DNA of 64,000 nt from JAVVHH01 sp964657565 (GCA_964657565.1 CAZZVQ010000002.1:42204-106203); one strand, 5' to 3'. Positions 1 through 9,361 are shown, counted from the stretch's first letter. A program made the numbers and translations. Notes: generated by a model from the letters alone, not told the origin.

Positions 1-295
1 CGCCCAGCAGCACCAAGGCGCCAAGCGCCGGCGAGGTGCGCAGCAGCGTCGCCGCCACGCAGCAGACGAACCCGACGAACGGCCCGATCGACAGGTCGAG
101 ATCGTTCCCGGCGATGACGAACATCTGCGCCATGGTCGCCAGCGCGATCGGCACTGCGAGGTTGAGCATCAGCGTGAAGCCGAAATAGCTGATCGCCCGC
201 GGATTGAGATAGGCGATCGCCGCCACCACGAGCGCCAGCGACAGGCTCGGCAGCAGCGTGCGCACCACGCGCCGGGCCTTGATCGCCGACGCCAC
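1..295 (-). CDS. Sugar ABC transporter permease (RbsC type), C-terminus cut by window edge
   Basis: Only the first 98 codons are visible. The protein begins with a basic stretch, then a membrane segment, then AGNDLDLSIGP, the counterpart of the GGIDLSVGS signature of the BPD_transp_2 sugar permeases (RbsC/XylH/AraH family), then a second hydrophobic helix. It is an inner-membrane channel subunit for sugar import. I chose the GTG at 295 because it lies one base after the TAA of the ATPase gene upstream, as expected in a coupled operon; no ATG is available close by. It is the last visible gene of the second ABC system in this operon. Confidence 0.85.
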   Translation of the reverse strand, partial: MASAIKARRVVRTLLPSLSLALVVAAIAYLNPRAISYFGFTLMLNLAVPIALATMAQMFVIAGNDLDLSIGPFVGFVCCVAATLLRTSPALGALVLLG

Positions 296-296
296 C

Positions 297-1691
297 TTAG
301 TGTTCGGGCGCGAAGGAGGACTGGATGACGCGCTCCTCGGTCATCTCGTCGCCGACCAGGTGCGCCACGATGGCGCCGTCACGGAAGACGTAGGCGCGGT
401 CGCAATTCTGCAGCTCCTCGGCTTCCGTCGTGTACCAGAGGAAGGTGCGGCCCCGCCGCGCCTCCTCGGCGATCAGGCCATACACTTCGAGCTTGGTGCC
501 GTAATCCACCCCACGCATCGGATCGTCCATCAGCACGAGCTTGGCGTCCGAGGCCAGCGCCCGCGCGAACAGCGCCTTCTGCTGGTTGCCGCCCGATAGC
601 GTCAGGATGGAGTCCGCGACGTCCGCAGTGCGGATCCCGATCCGCGCGCGCCACTGCTCCGCCAGCGCCCGCTCGCGCCGGGTCGAGACCAGGGGACCCG
701 TCATCGACCGCACCCCGATATTCCGCGCGATCGACCACTCGCGGAACACGCCGTCGCTCTGCCGGTCCCCCGCCACGAACGCCGCGCCGCGGCCCTCTAG
801 CGCGAACGCCTTGAGCAGCAGCGCGGTTTGCCCGTGCCCGGCCAGCCCGGCCAATCCGACGATCTCGCCTTCCCGCGCCACCAGGTCGATCCCGTCGCCG
901 CCCGGCACCCGCACCCGGATTGGCTGCTCCGCGCCGGGCCGGCGGGCGGTCCGCTCCGTCTCGCTGGCTACGCCGCCCATCAACGCCACCAGCCCGGCCC
1001 GGTCGAACGCCGCCGCGTTGGCCGCCCGCACCACGGCCCCGTCGCGCATGACCACGATGCGGTCGCTCGTGGTCAGGATCTCGCCGAGAATGTGCGAGAT
1101 CAGCACACAACTCAGGCCCGCCGCCACCGCGCGCCGCACATGCGCCAGCATCTGCCCGGCCGTCACCGCATCGAGCGACGAGGTCGGCTCATCCAGGATC
1201 ACCAGCCGCGCGCGCTCCGCCGTCTCGGTGAAGGCGCGCGCGATCTCGACCATCTGCCGCCGCCCGATCGAGAGGTCGGCGACCAAATCCGATGGCGCGA
1301 TGCCGTGACCGGGGAAGATCTCGTCCAGCCGGTCCAGGATCAGCCGCCCTGCGCGCCGGCGCCAGCCGAAGCCGTGCAGGCTCGGATGCAGGACCCGCGT
1401 GTTCTCCGTCACCGTGAGGTTGGGGCAGAGCGACAGCTCCTGGAACACGCAGCGTATGCCCAAACTCTTCGCCCGCGCCGGCGACAGCGCCTGCGCCACG
1501 CCATCGACCACCAACCGCCCGCCATCGGGCGCCAAGCCTCCGGCCAGCACGGCCATCAGCGTCGACTTGCCGGCGCCGTTATGCCCGACGATGCCGACGC
1601 ACTCGCCGGGCGCGATGTCCAGGTGAACGCCGTCCAGCGCGCGGACGGCGCCGAACGATTTCTCGACGCCGTCCAGCGTGATGAACGGCAT
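297..1691 (-). CDS. Sugar ABC transporter ATP-binding protein (RbsA type, two nucleotide-binding domains)
   Basis: This cytoplasmic ATPase powers the permease encoded downstream. Of 464 residues, the N-terminal half has a full Walker A (GHNGAGKST, residues 36-44) and Walker B (LVILDEPTSSLD). The C-terminal half has a degenerate P-loop region (GLAGLAGHGQ) but a good signature motif (LSGGNQQK) followed by LMDDPMRGVD, where the usual Walker B glutamate is aspartate. A degenerate second site is common in the RbsA/XylG/MglA family; the protein is somewhat shorter than the usual 500 residues. The start ATG (MPFITL) lies 2 bases from the stop of the binding-protein gene. Confidence 0.9.
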   Translation of the reverse strand: MPFITLDGVEKSFGAVRALDGVHLDIAPGECVGIVGHNGAGKSTLMAVLAGGLAPDGGRLVVDGVAQALSPARAKSLGIRCVFQELSLCPNLTVTENTRVLHPSLHGFGWRRRAGRLILDRLDEIFPGHGIAPSDLVADLSIGRRQMVEIARAFTETAERARLVILDEPTSSLDAVTAGQMLAHVRRAVAAGLSCVLISHILGEILTTSDRIVVMRDGAVVRAANAAAFDRAGLVALMGGVASETERTARRPGAEQPIRVRVPGGDGIDLVAREGEIVGLAGLAGHGQTALLLKAFALEGRGAAFVAGDRQSDGVFREWSIARNIGVRSMTGPLVSTRRERALAEQWRARIGIRTADVADSILTLSGGNQQKALFARALASDAKLVLMDDPMRGVDYGTKLEVYGLIAEEARRGRTFLWYTTEAEELQNCDRAYVFRDGAIVAHLVGDEMTEERVIQSSFAPEH

Positions 1692-1693
1692 TT

Positions 1694-2713
1694 CTACTTC
1701 TGGTTCGCCTTGATCGCCGCGACCGCGTCGGCCTGGGTATATTCGTGGGTGGCGACGCTGCCTTTCGGGATCCTCGGCAGCTCCTGTTCGAAATTGCTCT
1801 GATCGAACGCCAGATACGGCACCAGCATGTCGTGCGGCACGTCCGTGCGCCCGTCCAGCACCTGCTGCGCGACCCAGAACGCCAACGTCGCCACGCCCGG
1901 CGCGATCGAGGCGGACCAGGTCTGGTAGCCATCCTTGTCCTTCTGCTGCCTCCACCAGTCCAGCTCGTCCTGGCGGTTGCCCATGATGATGGTCGGGCGC
2001 GGCTTGCCCGCCGCCGCGAACGCCTGCGCCGCGCCGTATCCGTCGCCGCCCTGGTCCACCACGCCGACCAGCGGCGGCAGCGAGGGCAGCACGGTGGCGA
2101 CCGCCTTCTGCGCCGTGGTCTGGTCCCAATCGCCGGTCACCGACGCGACGATCTTGAACTCGCCATGCTTCTTCACGCCCTCGACGATGCCGTCATGCAC
2201 CGCCTGGTCGATCGAGGTGCCGGCCAAGCCGCGGATCTCGAGCAGGTTGCCGCCCTTGGGCTGGAACGCGGCCATGCGCTCGACCTGCTGCTCGCCGAGG
2301 CTCTTGAAATCGACCACGACCCGGTAGGCGCACGGTTCGGTCACGATCCCGTCGAACGACACCACCACGATGCCGGCGTCGCAGGCCTGCTTGACCGCGC
2401 CGTTCAGCGCATCCGGCGAGCCCGCGTCGATGACGATCGCGTCGTAGCCCTGCAGGATGAGGTTCTGGATCTGCGCCGCCTGCGTCGGCACCTCCTTGTC
2501 GGCGGTGGTGAACACGTCCGCGGCGCCGACGGCCTTGTCGGCCAGCGCCTTCTTGGTCACCAGGTCGTAGCTCTTCAGCATCGCCTGCCGCCAGGAATTG
2601 CCGGCGTAGTTGTTGCTGAAGGCGATCTTCTTGCCGCTGGTGTCGGCTTGCGCCGGGCCGGCGACCGCGGCCAGGGCGGCGGCCGAGAACAGGATCATCT
2701 TGAACGCGGACAT
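1694..2713 (-). CDS. Sugar ABC transporter periplasmic substrate-binding protein (Peripla_BP_4)
   Basis: A 339-residue exported binding protein. Residues 1-22 form a Sec signal peptide ending PAQA. The mature part begins with KIAFSNNYAGNSWRQ, the typical first strand of RbsB-like proteins, and contains the hinge strands GYDAIVIDAGSP and GIVVVSFDGIV. It should capture a sugar or polyol for the permease and ATPase encoded immediately downstream. The ATG at 2713 is supported by the signal peptide; a GAGGAG stretch lies upstream but at rather long spacing. The ligand cannot be inferred; it differs clearly in sequence from the first binding protein of this operon (5624-6598), so the two systems probably differ in specificity. 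Confidence 0.9.
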   Translation of the reverse strand: MSAFKMILFSAAALAAVAGPAQADTSGKKIAFSNNYAGNSWRQAMLKSYDLVTKKALADKAVGAADVFTTADKEVPTQAAQIQNLILQGYDAIVIDAGSPDALNGAVKQACDAGIVVVSFDGIVTEPCAYRVVVDFKSLGEQQVERMAAFQPKGGNLLEIRGLAGTSIDQAVHDGIVEGVKKHGEFKIVASVTGDWDQTTAQKAVATVLPSLPPLVGVVDQGGDGYGAAQAFAAAGKPRPTIIMGNRQDELDWWRQQKDKDGYQTWSASIAPGVATLAFWVAQQVLDGRTDVPHDMLVPYLAFDQSNFEQELPRIPKGSVATHEYTQADAVAAIKANQK

Positions 2714-2808
2714 GCTGCGGGGGCTCCTCGGGTCGGCCGCACGGGCATCGCCGCCAGCTCTGTTGCTTGCCGCGATACTTGCCACTTCCTGCCGCCGACG
2801 CAACCGGC

Positions 2809-3756
2809 TCAGCGCTGCGTCCCGCCGCTGACCAGGCGCTCGACCAGCACGGCGGCGATGATGATCGCGCCGATCGCCGATCCCTGCCAGAACGGCGAAA
2901 CGCCGAGCAGATTGAGGCCGTTGCGGATCATCACCATGATCGCTACGCCGATCAGCGTGCCGAGGATGGAGCCGCGGCCGCCGTAGAGGCTGGCCCCGCC
3001 GATCACCACCGCGGCGATGGCGTCGAGCTCCAGCGCAGTGCCGGCGAGCGGATCGATCGAGAGGATCTGCGCCGACAGCAGCACGCCGCCCACGGCGGAA
3101 AGTGCGCCCGCGACCACGTAGGGCAGCACGCTGTAGCCCAGCACGCTCAACCCGGCGGTCCGGGCCGCCTCCCGGTTGGAACCGATCGCGTAGATGGTGC
3201 GTCCGCCCTTGGTGTAGTTCAGATACAGCCACGCCAGCCCATAGAGCACGCCCAGCAAAACCACGTTGAGGTGGATGCCCAGGATCGGCGTGTAGAAGAT
3301 GTCGCCGAGCGCGGCCGGCACGTCGGAGATGGCGGTCGCGCCGGAGAAGATCAGCGCCAGGCTGCGGCCGATCGCCATGACGCCCAGCGTGACGACGAAG
3401 GCGGCGAGCCCGAAGCGGGCGATCAGAAAGCCCGACAACGCGCCGATCCCGGCCCCAACCGCCACGGCGAACACGATGGCCGGTGCGATCCCGACCTGGC
3501 GCATCGCGAGGCCGAACAGGATGGCGGTGACGCCGAGCACGGAGCCCACCGAGAGGTCGATCCCGCCGGTCAGGATGACGAAGGTCATGCCGATCGCGAC
3601 CGTGCCGACCACGACCGACTGGTCGAGCAAGTTGAGGAGGTTGTTGGCCTGCAGGAAATACGGCGACAGCACCGAGAGCACGGCGGCGATTACCAGCGCC
3701 AGGCCCAGCATGCGGATTTCGAGCCGGGACGACAGGCGCCGTACGATCGACATCAT
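2809..3756 (-). CDS. Sugar ABC transporter permease (RbsC type)
   Basis: A 315-residue inner-membrane permease with about eight to ten hydrophobic helices. It carries the BPD_transp_2 hallmark LTGGIDLSVGSVLG near residue 65 and the conserved loop IYAIGSNREAARTAGL near residue 190 that contacts the ATPase. It pairs with the ATPase at 3753-5627: its ATG overlaps that gene's TGA (ATGA). A second ATG follows directly (MM), so the exact first residue may be one codon later. The next gene downstream is the binding protein of a second ABC system, after a 95-base gap with no visible terminator. Confidence 0.92.
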   Translation of the reverse strand: MMSIVRRLSSRLEIRMLGLALVIAAVLSVLSPYFLQANNLLNLLDQSVVVGTVAIGMTFVILTGGIDLSVGSVLGVTAILFGLAMRQVGIAPAIVFAVAVGAGIGALSGFLIARFGLAAFVVTLGVMAIGRSLALIFSGATAISDVPAALGDIFYTPILGIHLNVVLLGVLYGLAWLYLNYTKGGRTIYAIGSNREAARTAGLSVLGYSVLPYVVAGALSAVGGVLLSAQILSIDPLAGTALELDAIAAVVIGGASLYGGRGSILGTLIGVAIMVMIRNGLNLLGVSPFWQGSAIGAIIIAAVLVERLVSGGTQR

Positions 3757-5627
3757 ACCGGAGCGCCGGCCAACTGCGCCTGGATCTCGTCGCGCAGCGC
3801 GGCCGCGTCGGGCCGCGCCGTCACCGGGGCCAGCGAGAGCCCGATCCAGCCGAGGTCATGACCGCGATGGCTGCGCAACTGGGTCAGCAGGGTGGCGCGG
3901 CTGCCGGATGGCTCGGTCACGAACGCCTCGGCGCGGGCCTGCAGCGCGGCTTGCAGTCTCGAGCTGCCGATCTCCGGTGCATCGCCGGCGCGGAACCCGG
4001 GATCGGCGACCGGGTCGCTCACGACGCAGTCGAGGCAGAACAACCGCTCGGCATCGAGCAGCACCCAGAAGGCGCAGCCGCCCCATCTGGCCGTCAGCTC
4101 GCGCAGCAGCCGGGCGGTGCGTTCCATCGAACTCCGCGGCGCGGCGAGCAGCGTGAGCTTCTCGTCGTCGAGCACATGGGCCGGCATGTCCGCGATCGAC
4201 AGGCCGTCGCTGATCACCACGACGCGGTCGCTCAACGTCAGCAGCTCTTCGAAGTCGGACGAGACCAGCAGGATCGCGGCGCCGGCGGCGGCGACCTCGC
4301 GCAGCATGCCGTAGATCTCGGTCCGGGTCGCGATGTCGACGCCCTTGGTCGGCTCGTCGAGGATGAGCACCTTCGGCGCCAGCAGCAGCCAGCGGGCGAT
4401 GATGACCTTCTGCTGCATGCCGCCGGAGAAATGCAGCATGTCGGCGTCGAGCAGCCGGTGCGCCGGCAGGCCGAGCCGGTCCAGCAGCGCGGCGATCTGG
4501 CTTTCGCGGGCGGCGTAGCCGAGCGTGAAGCCGCGATGGGCCGAGAGATGCGCCAGCAGCAGGTTCTCCCGCACCGTGAAATCGGGAACGATGCTTTGCG
4601 AGCGCCGGTCCTCCGGCACCAACGCCAACCCGGCGCGCACGGCGTCGGCCGGGCGTTTCGGATCGAACGGTAGGCCCGATAGCGCCAGCGTCCCTCCCGC
4701 GCGCGGCCGGAGGCCGAAGATGGCCTGCAGCGTCTCCGACCGCCCCGCGCCCACGAGCCCGCCCAGCCCGAGGATCTCGCCCGCCCGGAGCGTGAACGAG
4801 ACGTCGCGCACCATGGGCGGCGCGCGCAGATGCGAGACCTCCAGCACCACCGGACCGGTCATCTCCCGGCCGGCCTCGGTGCGCCGGGTCAGGGCGGCGA
4901 CGTCACGGCCGGCCATGTGGCGGATGATCTCGGCCTGGCTGAGCGAGACGGTATCGAGCGACGCCGCGACCGTCCGGCCCTCGCGCATGACCGTGACGCG
5001 GTCGCTGATGGCGAACACCTCCTCGAGCCGGTGCGACACGAACACCAGGGCCCGGCCCTCGTCGCGCAACGTGCCCATAATGTCGAACAGCCGCTCGACC
5101 TCGCCCGGGCTGAGCGAGGCGGTCGGTTCGTCGAAGATCAACAGCTCGGCCCGCAGCGCCAGCGCCTTGGCGATCTCGACCAGTTGCCGCTGCGCCGAGG
5201 AGAGCAGCCGCACCGCCACGTCCAGCGGCAGCGCCGCCTGCTGCCCGAGGCGGCCGAGCAACTCCTCGGCCCGGCTGCGCAGCACGCCGCGCGAGAGCCG
5301 CCCCGGCGAGCCGAGTTCCGGCAGGAAGATGTTCTCCAGCACCGAAAGGTCGGGCGCCAGGCTCGTCTCCTGCGTCACCAGCGCGATGCCGGCCGAGAGC
5401 GCCTCGCGCGGCGAGCGGGCCGCGAGCGGGCGCTCGCGCCAGACGATCTGGCCGCGATCGGCGCGGACATGGCCGCTGATGACGCGCGCCAGCGTGGACT
5501 TGCCGGCGCCGTTGGCCCCGAGCAAGGCATGCACCTCGCCGCCCGCCACGGAGAGGGCGGCGCCCTGCAGCGCCTTGGTGCTGCCGAACGCCTTCTCGAT
5601 GCCAGACGCCGTCAGCGACCCCGTCAG
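3753..5627 (-). CDS. Sugar ABC transporter ATP-binding protein with extra C-terminal domain
   Basis: Residues 1 to about 498 are a two-domain sugar ABC ATPase: Walker A GANGAGKST and LIFDEPTASLSPGE in the first half, LGLGGLVGAGRSE and LILDEPTKGVD in the second. A further 126 residues follow, containing GGCAFWVLLDAERLFCLDC and DLGWIGLSLAP, a pattern reminiscent of a GAF-like sensory fold but not assignable by eye. No ATG, GTG or TTG lies near the expected start; an in-frame CTG at 5627 overlaps the upstream TGA (CTGA), exactly where a coupled start would be, so I used it with caution. The extension is truly translated, since the permease ATG overlaps its stop. Confidence 0.82.
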   Translation of the reverse strand: MTGSLTASGIEKAFGSTKALQGAALSVAGGEVHALLGANGAGKSTLARVISGHVRADRGQIVWRERPLAARSPREALSAGIALVTQETSLAPDLSVLENIFLPELGSPGRLSRGVLRSRAEELLGRLGQQAALPLDVAVRLLSSAQRQLVEIAKALALRAELLIFDEPTASLSPGEVERLFDIMGTLRDEGRALVFVSHRLEEVFAISDRVTVMREGRTVAASLDTVSLSQAEIIRHMAGRDVAALTRRTEAGREMTGPVVLEVSHLRAPPMVRDVSFTLRAGEILGLGGLVGAGRSETLQAIFGLRPRAGGTLALSGLPFDPKRPADAVRAGLALVPEDRRSQSIVPDFTVRENLLLAHLSAHRGFTLGYAARESQIAALLDRLGLPAHRLLDADMLHFSGGMQQKVIIARWLLLAPKVLILDEPTKGVDIATRTEIYGMLREVAAAGAAILLVSSDFEELLTLSDRVVVISDGLSIADMPAHVLDDEKLTLLAAPRSSMERTARLLRELTARWGGCAFWVLLDAERLFCLDCVVSDPVADPGFRAGDAPEIGSSRLQAALQARAEAFVTEPSGSRATLLTQLRSHRGHDLGWIGLSLAPVTARPDAAALRDEIQAQLAGAPV

Positions 5628-6598
5628 CTCAACTCGCCGGCGAACACCGTCTGTTTGATCGTCGGCAGCATCTGCGCCACCGTCGCCGGTGTGACGGCCA
5701 GGATCGGCACGTCGATCTGCTTCTCCACCGGCTTGCCGTCCAGATGCGCCAGCAGCGCCTCGGCCGACTTCTGCCCCATCAAATAGGGCTGCTGCATGCC
5801 GGAGCCGACCAGCTGCCCCTTCTGGATCAGGTCGACCAGTTCCGGCGTGCCGTCGAACGCCGCGACCAGCACCTCGCCCTCCCGCCGCCCGGCCTTGACC
5901 GCGCGCAGCGCCCCCTGCGCCGGCTGGTCGGTCTGCACCCACAATCCACGCATTCCGGGGTTGGCAGTCAGCATGTCCTGGGTGAATTTGAACGTCTCGT
6001 CGGTGGTGTAGGTGGCCATCTGCTGCAGGCCGGCTTCCTTGCTGATACCGGCCTCCTGCATCGCCTTGCGGAACCCGGCCGTGCGCGCCTGGCCGTTCTT
6101 GCGCGCCTGCGAAATCGCCACGATGCCGACGGAGCCGTCGGTCCAGCCCTTGGCCTTCAACGCCGCCGCCAGCGCCTGGCCGACGCCGTAGGCGCCCTGG
6201 AAGTTGTCGGAGATGACGAACGACACGTAGTCGCCGGCATTGGTGCCGATATCGGAGATGACGACCGGAATCTTGGCGCGTGCCGCCAGCGCCAGCACGC
6301 TCGGCGCCGTCGAGCTGTCGGTCGGCGAGAGGCAGATCCCGGCGACGCCGCGTGAGATGGCGTCCTGCGCGTTGGAAAGCTGGGTTTGCGCGTTGTTGTG
6401 GCTATCGAGCGCGGAAAAGTTGAAGCCGCCGGCTTTGACGCCGGCCTCGATGCCGCGCGACAGGTAGCGCCAGAATGGCAGGTCGAGTCCGGGCGTGAGA
6501 TAGACGATGTCCTTGCTCGCCGCGCGCGCCGATCGCGCCACGAACGGTGCGGCAAGCGGGGAGAGGGCGGCGGCCTTCAGCAGCGTGCGACGTTCCAT
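5624..6598 (-). CDS. Sugar ABC transporter periplasmic substrate-binding protein
   Basis: A 324-residue binding protein of the Peripla_BP_4 family. The start MERRTLLKAAAL has a twin-arginine-like n-region followed by a hydrophobic stretch ending ARSARA, so export may be by Tat. The mature part begins DIVYLTPGLDLPFW, followed by GIEAGVKAGG and SHNNAQTQLSNAQD as in RbsB-like proteins. A GAGG sequence precedes the ATG at a good distance. It sits between the lactonase gene and the matching ATPase and permease genes, so it probably delivers the sugar or lactone handled by the kinase and lactonase of this operon. Confidence 0.92.
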   Translation of the reverse strand: MERRTLLKAAALSPLAAPFVARSARAASKDIVYLTPGLDLPFWRYLSRGIEAGVKAGGFNFSALDSHNNAQTQLSNAQDAISRGVAGICLSPTDSSTAPSVLALAARAKIPVVISDIGTNAGDYVSFVISDNFQGAYGVGQALAAALKAKGWTDGSVGIVAISQARKNGQARTAGFRKAMQEAGISKEAGLQQMATYTTDETFKFTQDMLTANPGMRGLWVQTDQPAQGALRAVKAGRREGEVLVAAFDGTPELVDLIQKGQLVGSGMQQPYLMGQKSAEALLAHLDGKPVEKQIDVPILAVTPATVAQMLPTIKQTVFAGELS

Positions 6599-6691
6599 GG
6601 TTCCCTCGTTATGTTGCGCCGGTCCTGGGACCTGCGGGCCGGTGTCTCCCGGCGGAGGCATGATCCTCAGCCGGTCGCTTGCGTCAAGCCA

Positions 6692-7696
6692 TCACGGACG
6701 TAGCGCACCAGCCGTGTTCAGATGCAGGGCGTAGACCGACGTGCTCGCGGTCATGAACAGCCGGTTCCGCTTCTTGCCGCCGAAGCAGAGATTGGCGCAG
6801 CCCTCCGGCAGATGGATCTTGCCGATCATATCCCCGTCGGGCGCGTAGCAGCGCACCCCATCCTCGGCCGGGTCGGCCCAGCCCATGCTGCACCAGACGT
6901 TGCCGTCGGCGTCGTTACGGATGCCGTCCGTCATGCCGGGCGCGAAATTATCGGCGAACACCCGCCCCCGCTTGAGCGTGACGCCATCGACGTCGAACAC
7001 GCGGATATGCGAGGGGCCGCCATGGGTGATGCCGGTGTCGACGATGTAGAGGCGGCTCTCGTCGGGCGAGAACGAGATGCCGTTGGGCCGGGTGAAGTCG
7101 TCCGCGACGACCGTGGCGGTCCCGGTTGCCGGGTCGAGGCGGTAGACGTTGCAGGGCAGCTCGTGCGGCGCCGCGTGGCCTTCGTAGGGTCCATCGATGC
7201 CGTAGCCGGGGTCGGTGAACCAGATGGCGCCGTCCGCGGCCACGACGATGTCGTTGGGGCCGTTCAATTGCTTGCCGGAGAAGCCGTCCATCAGCACGGT
7301 GATGCTGCCGTCCAGCTCGGTGCGGGTGACCCGGCGCGTGTCGTGCTCGCAACTGACCAGGCGCCCCTCGCGGTCGCGCGTGTTGCCGTTGGTGTGATGG
7401 CTCGGGCTGCGGAACACGCTGACATGGCCGTCTTCCTCGAGCCAGCGCATCATGCGGTTGTTGGGGATGTCGCTCCAGATCAGGTAGCCGCCATCGGCAC
7501 AATAGACCGGCCCCTCGGCCCACCGGAAGCCGGTCGCGATCCGTTCGATGGCGGCGTTGCCCTGCCGGGCCTTGAACCGCTTGTCGAGCACTTCGATGCG
7601 CGGGTCCGGATAGCGGGTGCCGGGCAGATGCCCGAGCGGCAGGCGGAGGCCGGCGGTCGATGCGTGGTCAAATCCGCTATGGGCGTGTTCGTGCAT
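6692..7696 (-). CDS. SMP-30/gluconolactonase-family lactonase
   Basis: A 334-residue cytoplasmic beta-propeller of the SMP-30/gluconolaconase/LRE-like family, which hydrolyses aldonolactones with a divalent metal. Family metal ligands are visible: the glutamate of RWAEGPVY, the asparagine of LNGPNDIV, the asparagine of RPNGISFSPDE and the aspartate of GMTDGIRNDADGNVW. There is no signal peptide. The gene lies 30 bases after the FGGY kinase gene and 93 bases before the ABC binding-protein gene, on the same strand. A lactonase beside a pentulose kinase implies that the operon can handle both a sugar lactone and a ketose. The exact substrate is not readable. Confidence 0.9.
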   Translation of the reverse strand: MHEHAHSGFDHASTAGLRLPLGHLPGTRYPDPRIEVLDKRFKARQGNAAIERIATGFRWAEGPVYCADGGYLIWSDIPNNRMMRWLEEDGHVSVFRSPSHHTNGNTRDREGRLVSCEHDTRRVTRTELDGSITVLMDGFSGKQLNGPNDIVVAADGAIWFTDPGYGIDGPYEGHAAPHELPCNVYRLDPATGTATVVADDFTRPNGISFSPDESRLYIVDTGITHGGPSHIRVFDVDGVTLKRGRVFADNFAPGMTDGIRNDADGNVWCSMGWADPAEDGVRCYAPDGDMIGKIHLPEGCANLCFGGKKRNRLFMTASTSVYALHLNTAGALRP

Positions 7697-7726
7697 GCGA
7701 GATGTCCTTCCTCTTTCCGGGCCGCC

Positions 7727-9361
7727 CTATCGCACCGCCATGAGGTCGCGATAGGCGAGTTGATCCTCGTGCATGCGCAGGAATACGGCGTATTTGTTCC
7801 GGTGGAACGCTTGGACGTCCGGGCTTCCCGGGGGAATGACGCTGCCGGCCGCACTCATGACCGCCATCGCCTCGCGAACACCGGGATAGGCGCCACCCGC
7901 GACGGCGCCGAGCACGGCCGCGCCGAGCAGCACCGCTTCGGGCTCGCGCGGCAGCACCACCGTGCAGCCCGTGGCATCGGCGTGTTCGCGCAGGAACACC
8001 GGGTTCTTCGTGCCGCCGCCGCAGGCCAGGATGGTGTCGATGGTGTAGCCGCCTTGCCGCATCGTCTCGATGATGTGGCGGGTGCCGTAGGCGACGGCCT
8101 GGACCGTCGCCAGATACTGCAGGGCCAGGTCATCGAGCGAGGCCGACAGGCTCAGGCCGGACACCATGCCGCGCAGGGTGGCATCGGCCCGCGGCGACCG
8201 GTTGCCATGGAAGTCGGGCTGCACATGCAAGCCGGCGGTCAGGGCGGCGGGAAACGCGAGCGGCGCGGCCAGTTCCGCGAGCCGGTCATTGAGCCGCTCA
8301 TAGATCGTGCAGCCGCGGGCCCGCGCTTCGCGGTCCGCCTCGGCGAACGCCGCGTGCGTGGTGATGACGTGATCGACCAGGCTCCCGGTCGCCGACTGCC
8401 CGCCCTCGTTCAGCCACAGCCCCGGCACCATCGCGGCGTAATACGGCCCCCACACGCCGGGCACGAAACACGGGCCCGCGGAGACGGCCATGTGGCAACT
8501 CGAGGTGCCGCCGATCAACGCCAGACGCGAGAGCAGCGCGGCGTCATCGGGGACACCCTCGCCGAGATCCGCCCCGATGACGCCGATCCCGCCGGCATGC
8601 GCATCGATCGCCGAGGCCCCCACTTTCGTGCCGGCCGGCAGACCGAGCTCGGCTGCAGCCTCCGCGCTCAGCCCGGCGCCCACCGGAGTGCCCATCGGCA
8701 GCACCTCGGTGCCGATCCGGCGAAACCCCTCGTCGGCGATCTCGCCCAGGCCGATCGCGCGGAAGAACGCTTCGTCCCAGCGTCCCTCGTGGCCGAGATA
8801 GGTCCATTTGCAAACGGTCGAGCAGAGCGAACGGGATAGGCTGCCCGTCGCTCTCCAGGTCAGGAAATCCGGCAGGTCGAAGAAGTGCGCCGCCTGGGAC
8901 CAGCGTTGCGGCAGGTTCTCGCGCAGCCACATCAGCTTCGGCAGCTCCATCTCCAACGAGATGCGCCCGCCGACGTAGTTCAGCACCGCGTGTTGGCCGG
9001 CGTTGACCCGGTCGGCCTGCTCCTGCGCGCGGTGGTCCATCCAGACGATCACGTCCTGCTCCGGCGACCCGTCGGGGCTCACCGAAACCGGCGCCCCGTT
9101 CGCATCGATCGCCACCAGCGAGCAGGTCGCATCGAACCCGATACCGACCGGATGCACCGGGCCGGCACCCTGCAGCGCGTCCCGCACCGCGGCGACGACC
9201 GCGGACCAGATGTCGGTGCTGGATTGCTGCACGAAGCCGGGTTCTGGGCGCCAGCTGGTGATCGGGCGGCTCGCCTGACCCACCATGGTGCCGTCGAGGC
9301 TGAACACCGCGGCCCGGGCGCTCCCCGTGCCGACGTCCACGCCGATGGCGACCGGCTTCAT
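7727..9361 (-). CDS. FGGY-family pentulose kinase
   Basis: A 544-residue sugar kinase that should transfer phosphate from ATP to a ketopentose or similar ketose. The N-terminal ATPase strand (GVDVGTGSARAAVF, residues 7-20), the phosphate-binding segment GGTSSCHMAVS and the adenosine segment ACGGGTKNPVFLRE are intact. The stretch CSTVCKWTY and overall length match the FGGY pentulose-kinase subfamily that includes D-ribulokinase, rather than glycerol kinase or typical xylulokinase. It is the first gene of the minus-strand transporter operon and is preceded by palindromic sites (see 9415-9441). The product, a ketose phosphate, would suit the transketolases encoded across the LysR gene. Confidence 0.9.
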   Translation of the reverse strand: MKPVAIGVDVGTGSARAAVFSLDGTMVGQASRPITSWRPEPGFVQQSSTDIWSAVVAAVRDALQGAGPVHPVGIGFDATCSLVAIDANGAPVSVSPDGSPEQDVIVWMDHRAQEQADRVNAGQHAVLNYVGGRISLEMELPKLMWLRENLPQRWSQAAHFFDLPDFLTWRATGSLSRSLCSTVCKWTYLGHEGRWDEAFFRAIGLGEIADEGFRRIGTEVLPMGTPVGAGLSAEAAAELGLPAGTKVGASAIDAHAGGIGVIGADLGEGVPDDAALLSRLALIGGTSSCHMAVSAGPCFVPGVWGPYYAAMVPGLWLNEGGQSATGSLVDHVITTHAAFAEADREARARGCTIYERLNDRLAELAAPLAFPAALTAGLHVQPDFHGNRSPRADATLRGMVSGLSLSASLDDLALQYLATVQAVAYGTRHIIETMRQGGYTIDTILACGGGTKNPVFLREHADATGCTVVLPREPEAVLLGAAVLGAVAGGAYPGVREAMAVMSAAGSVIPPGSPDVQAFHRNKYAVFLRMHEDQLAYRDLMAVR

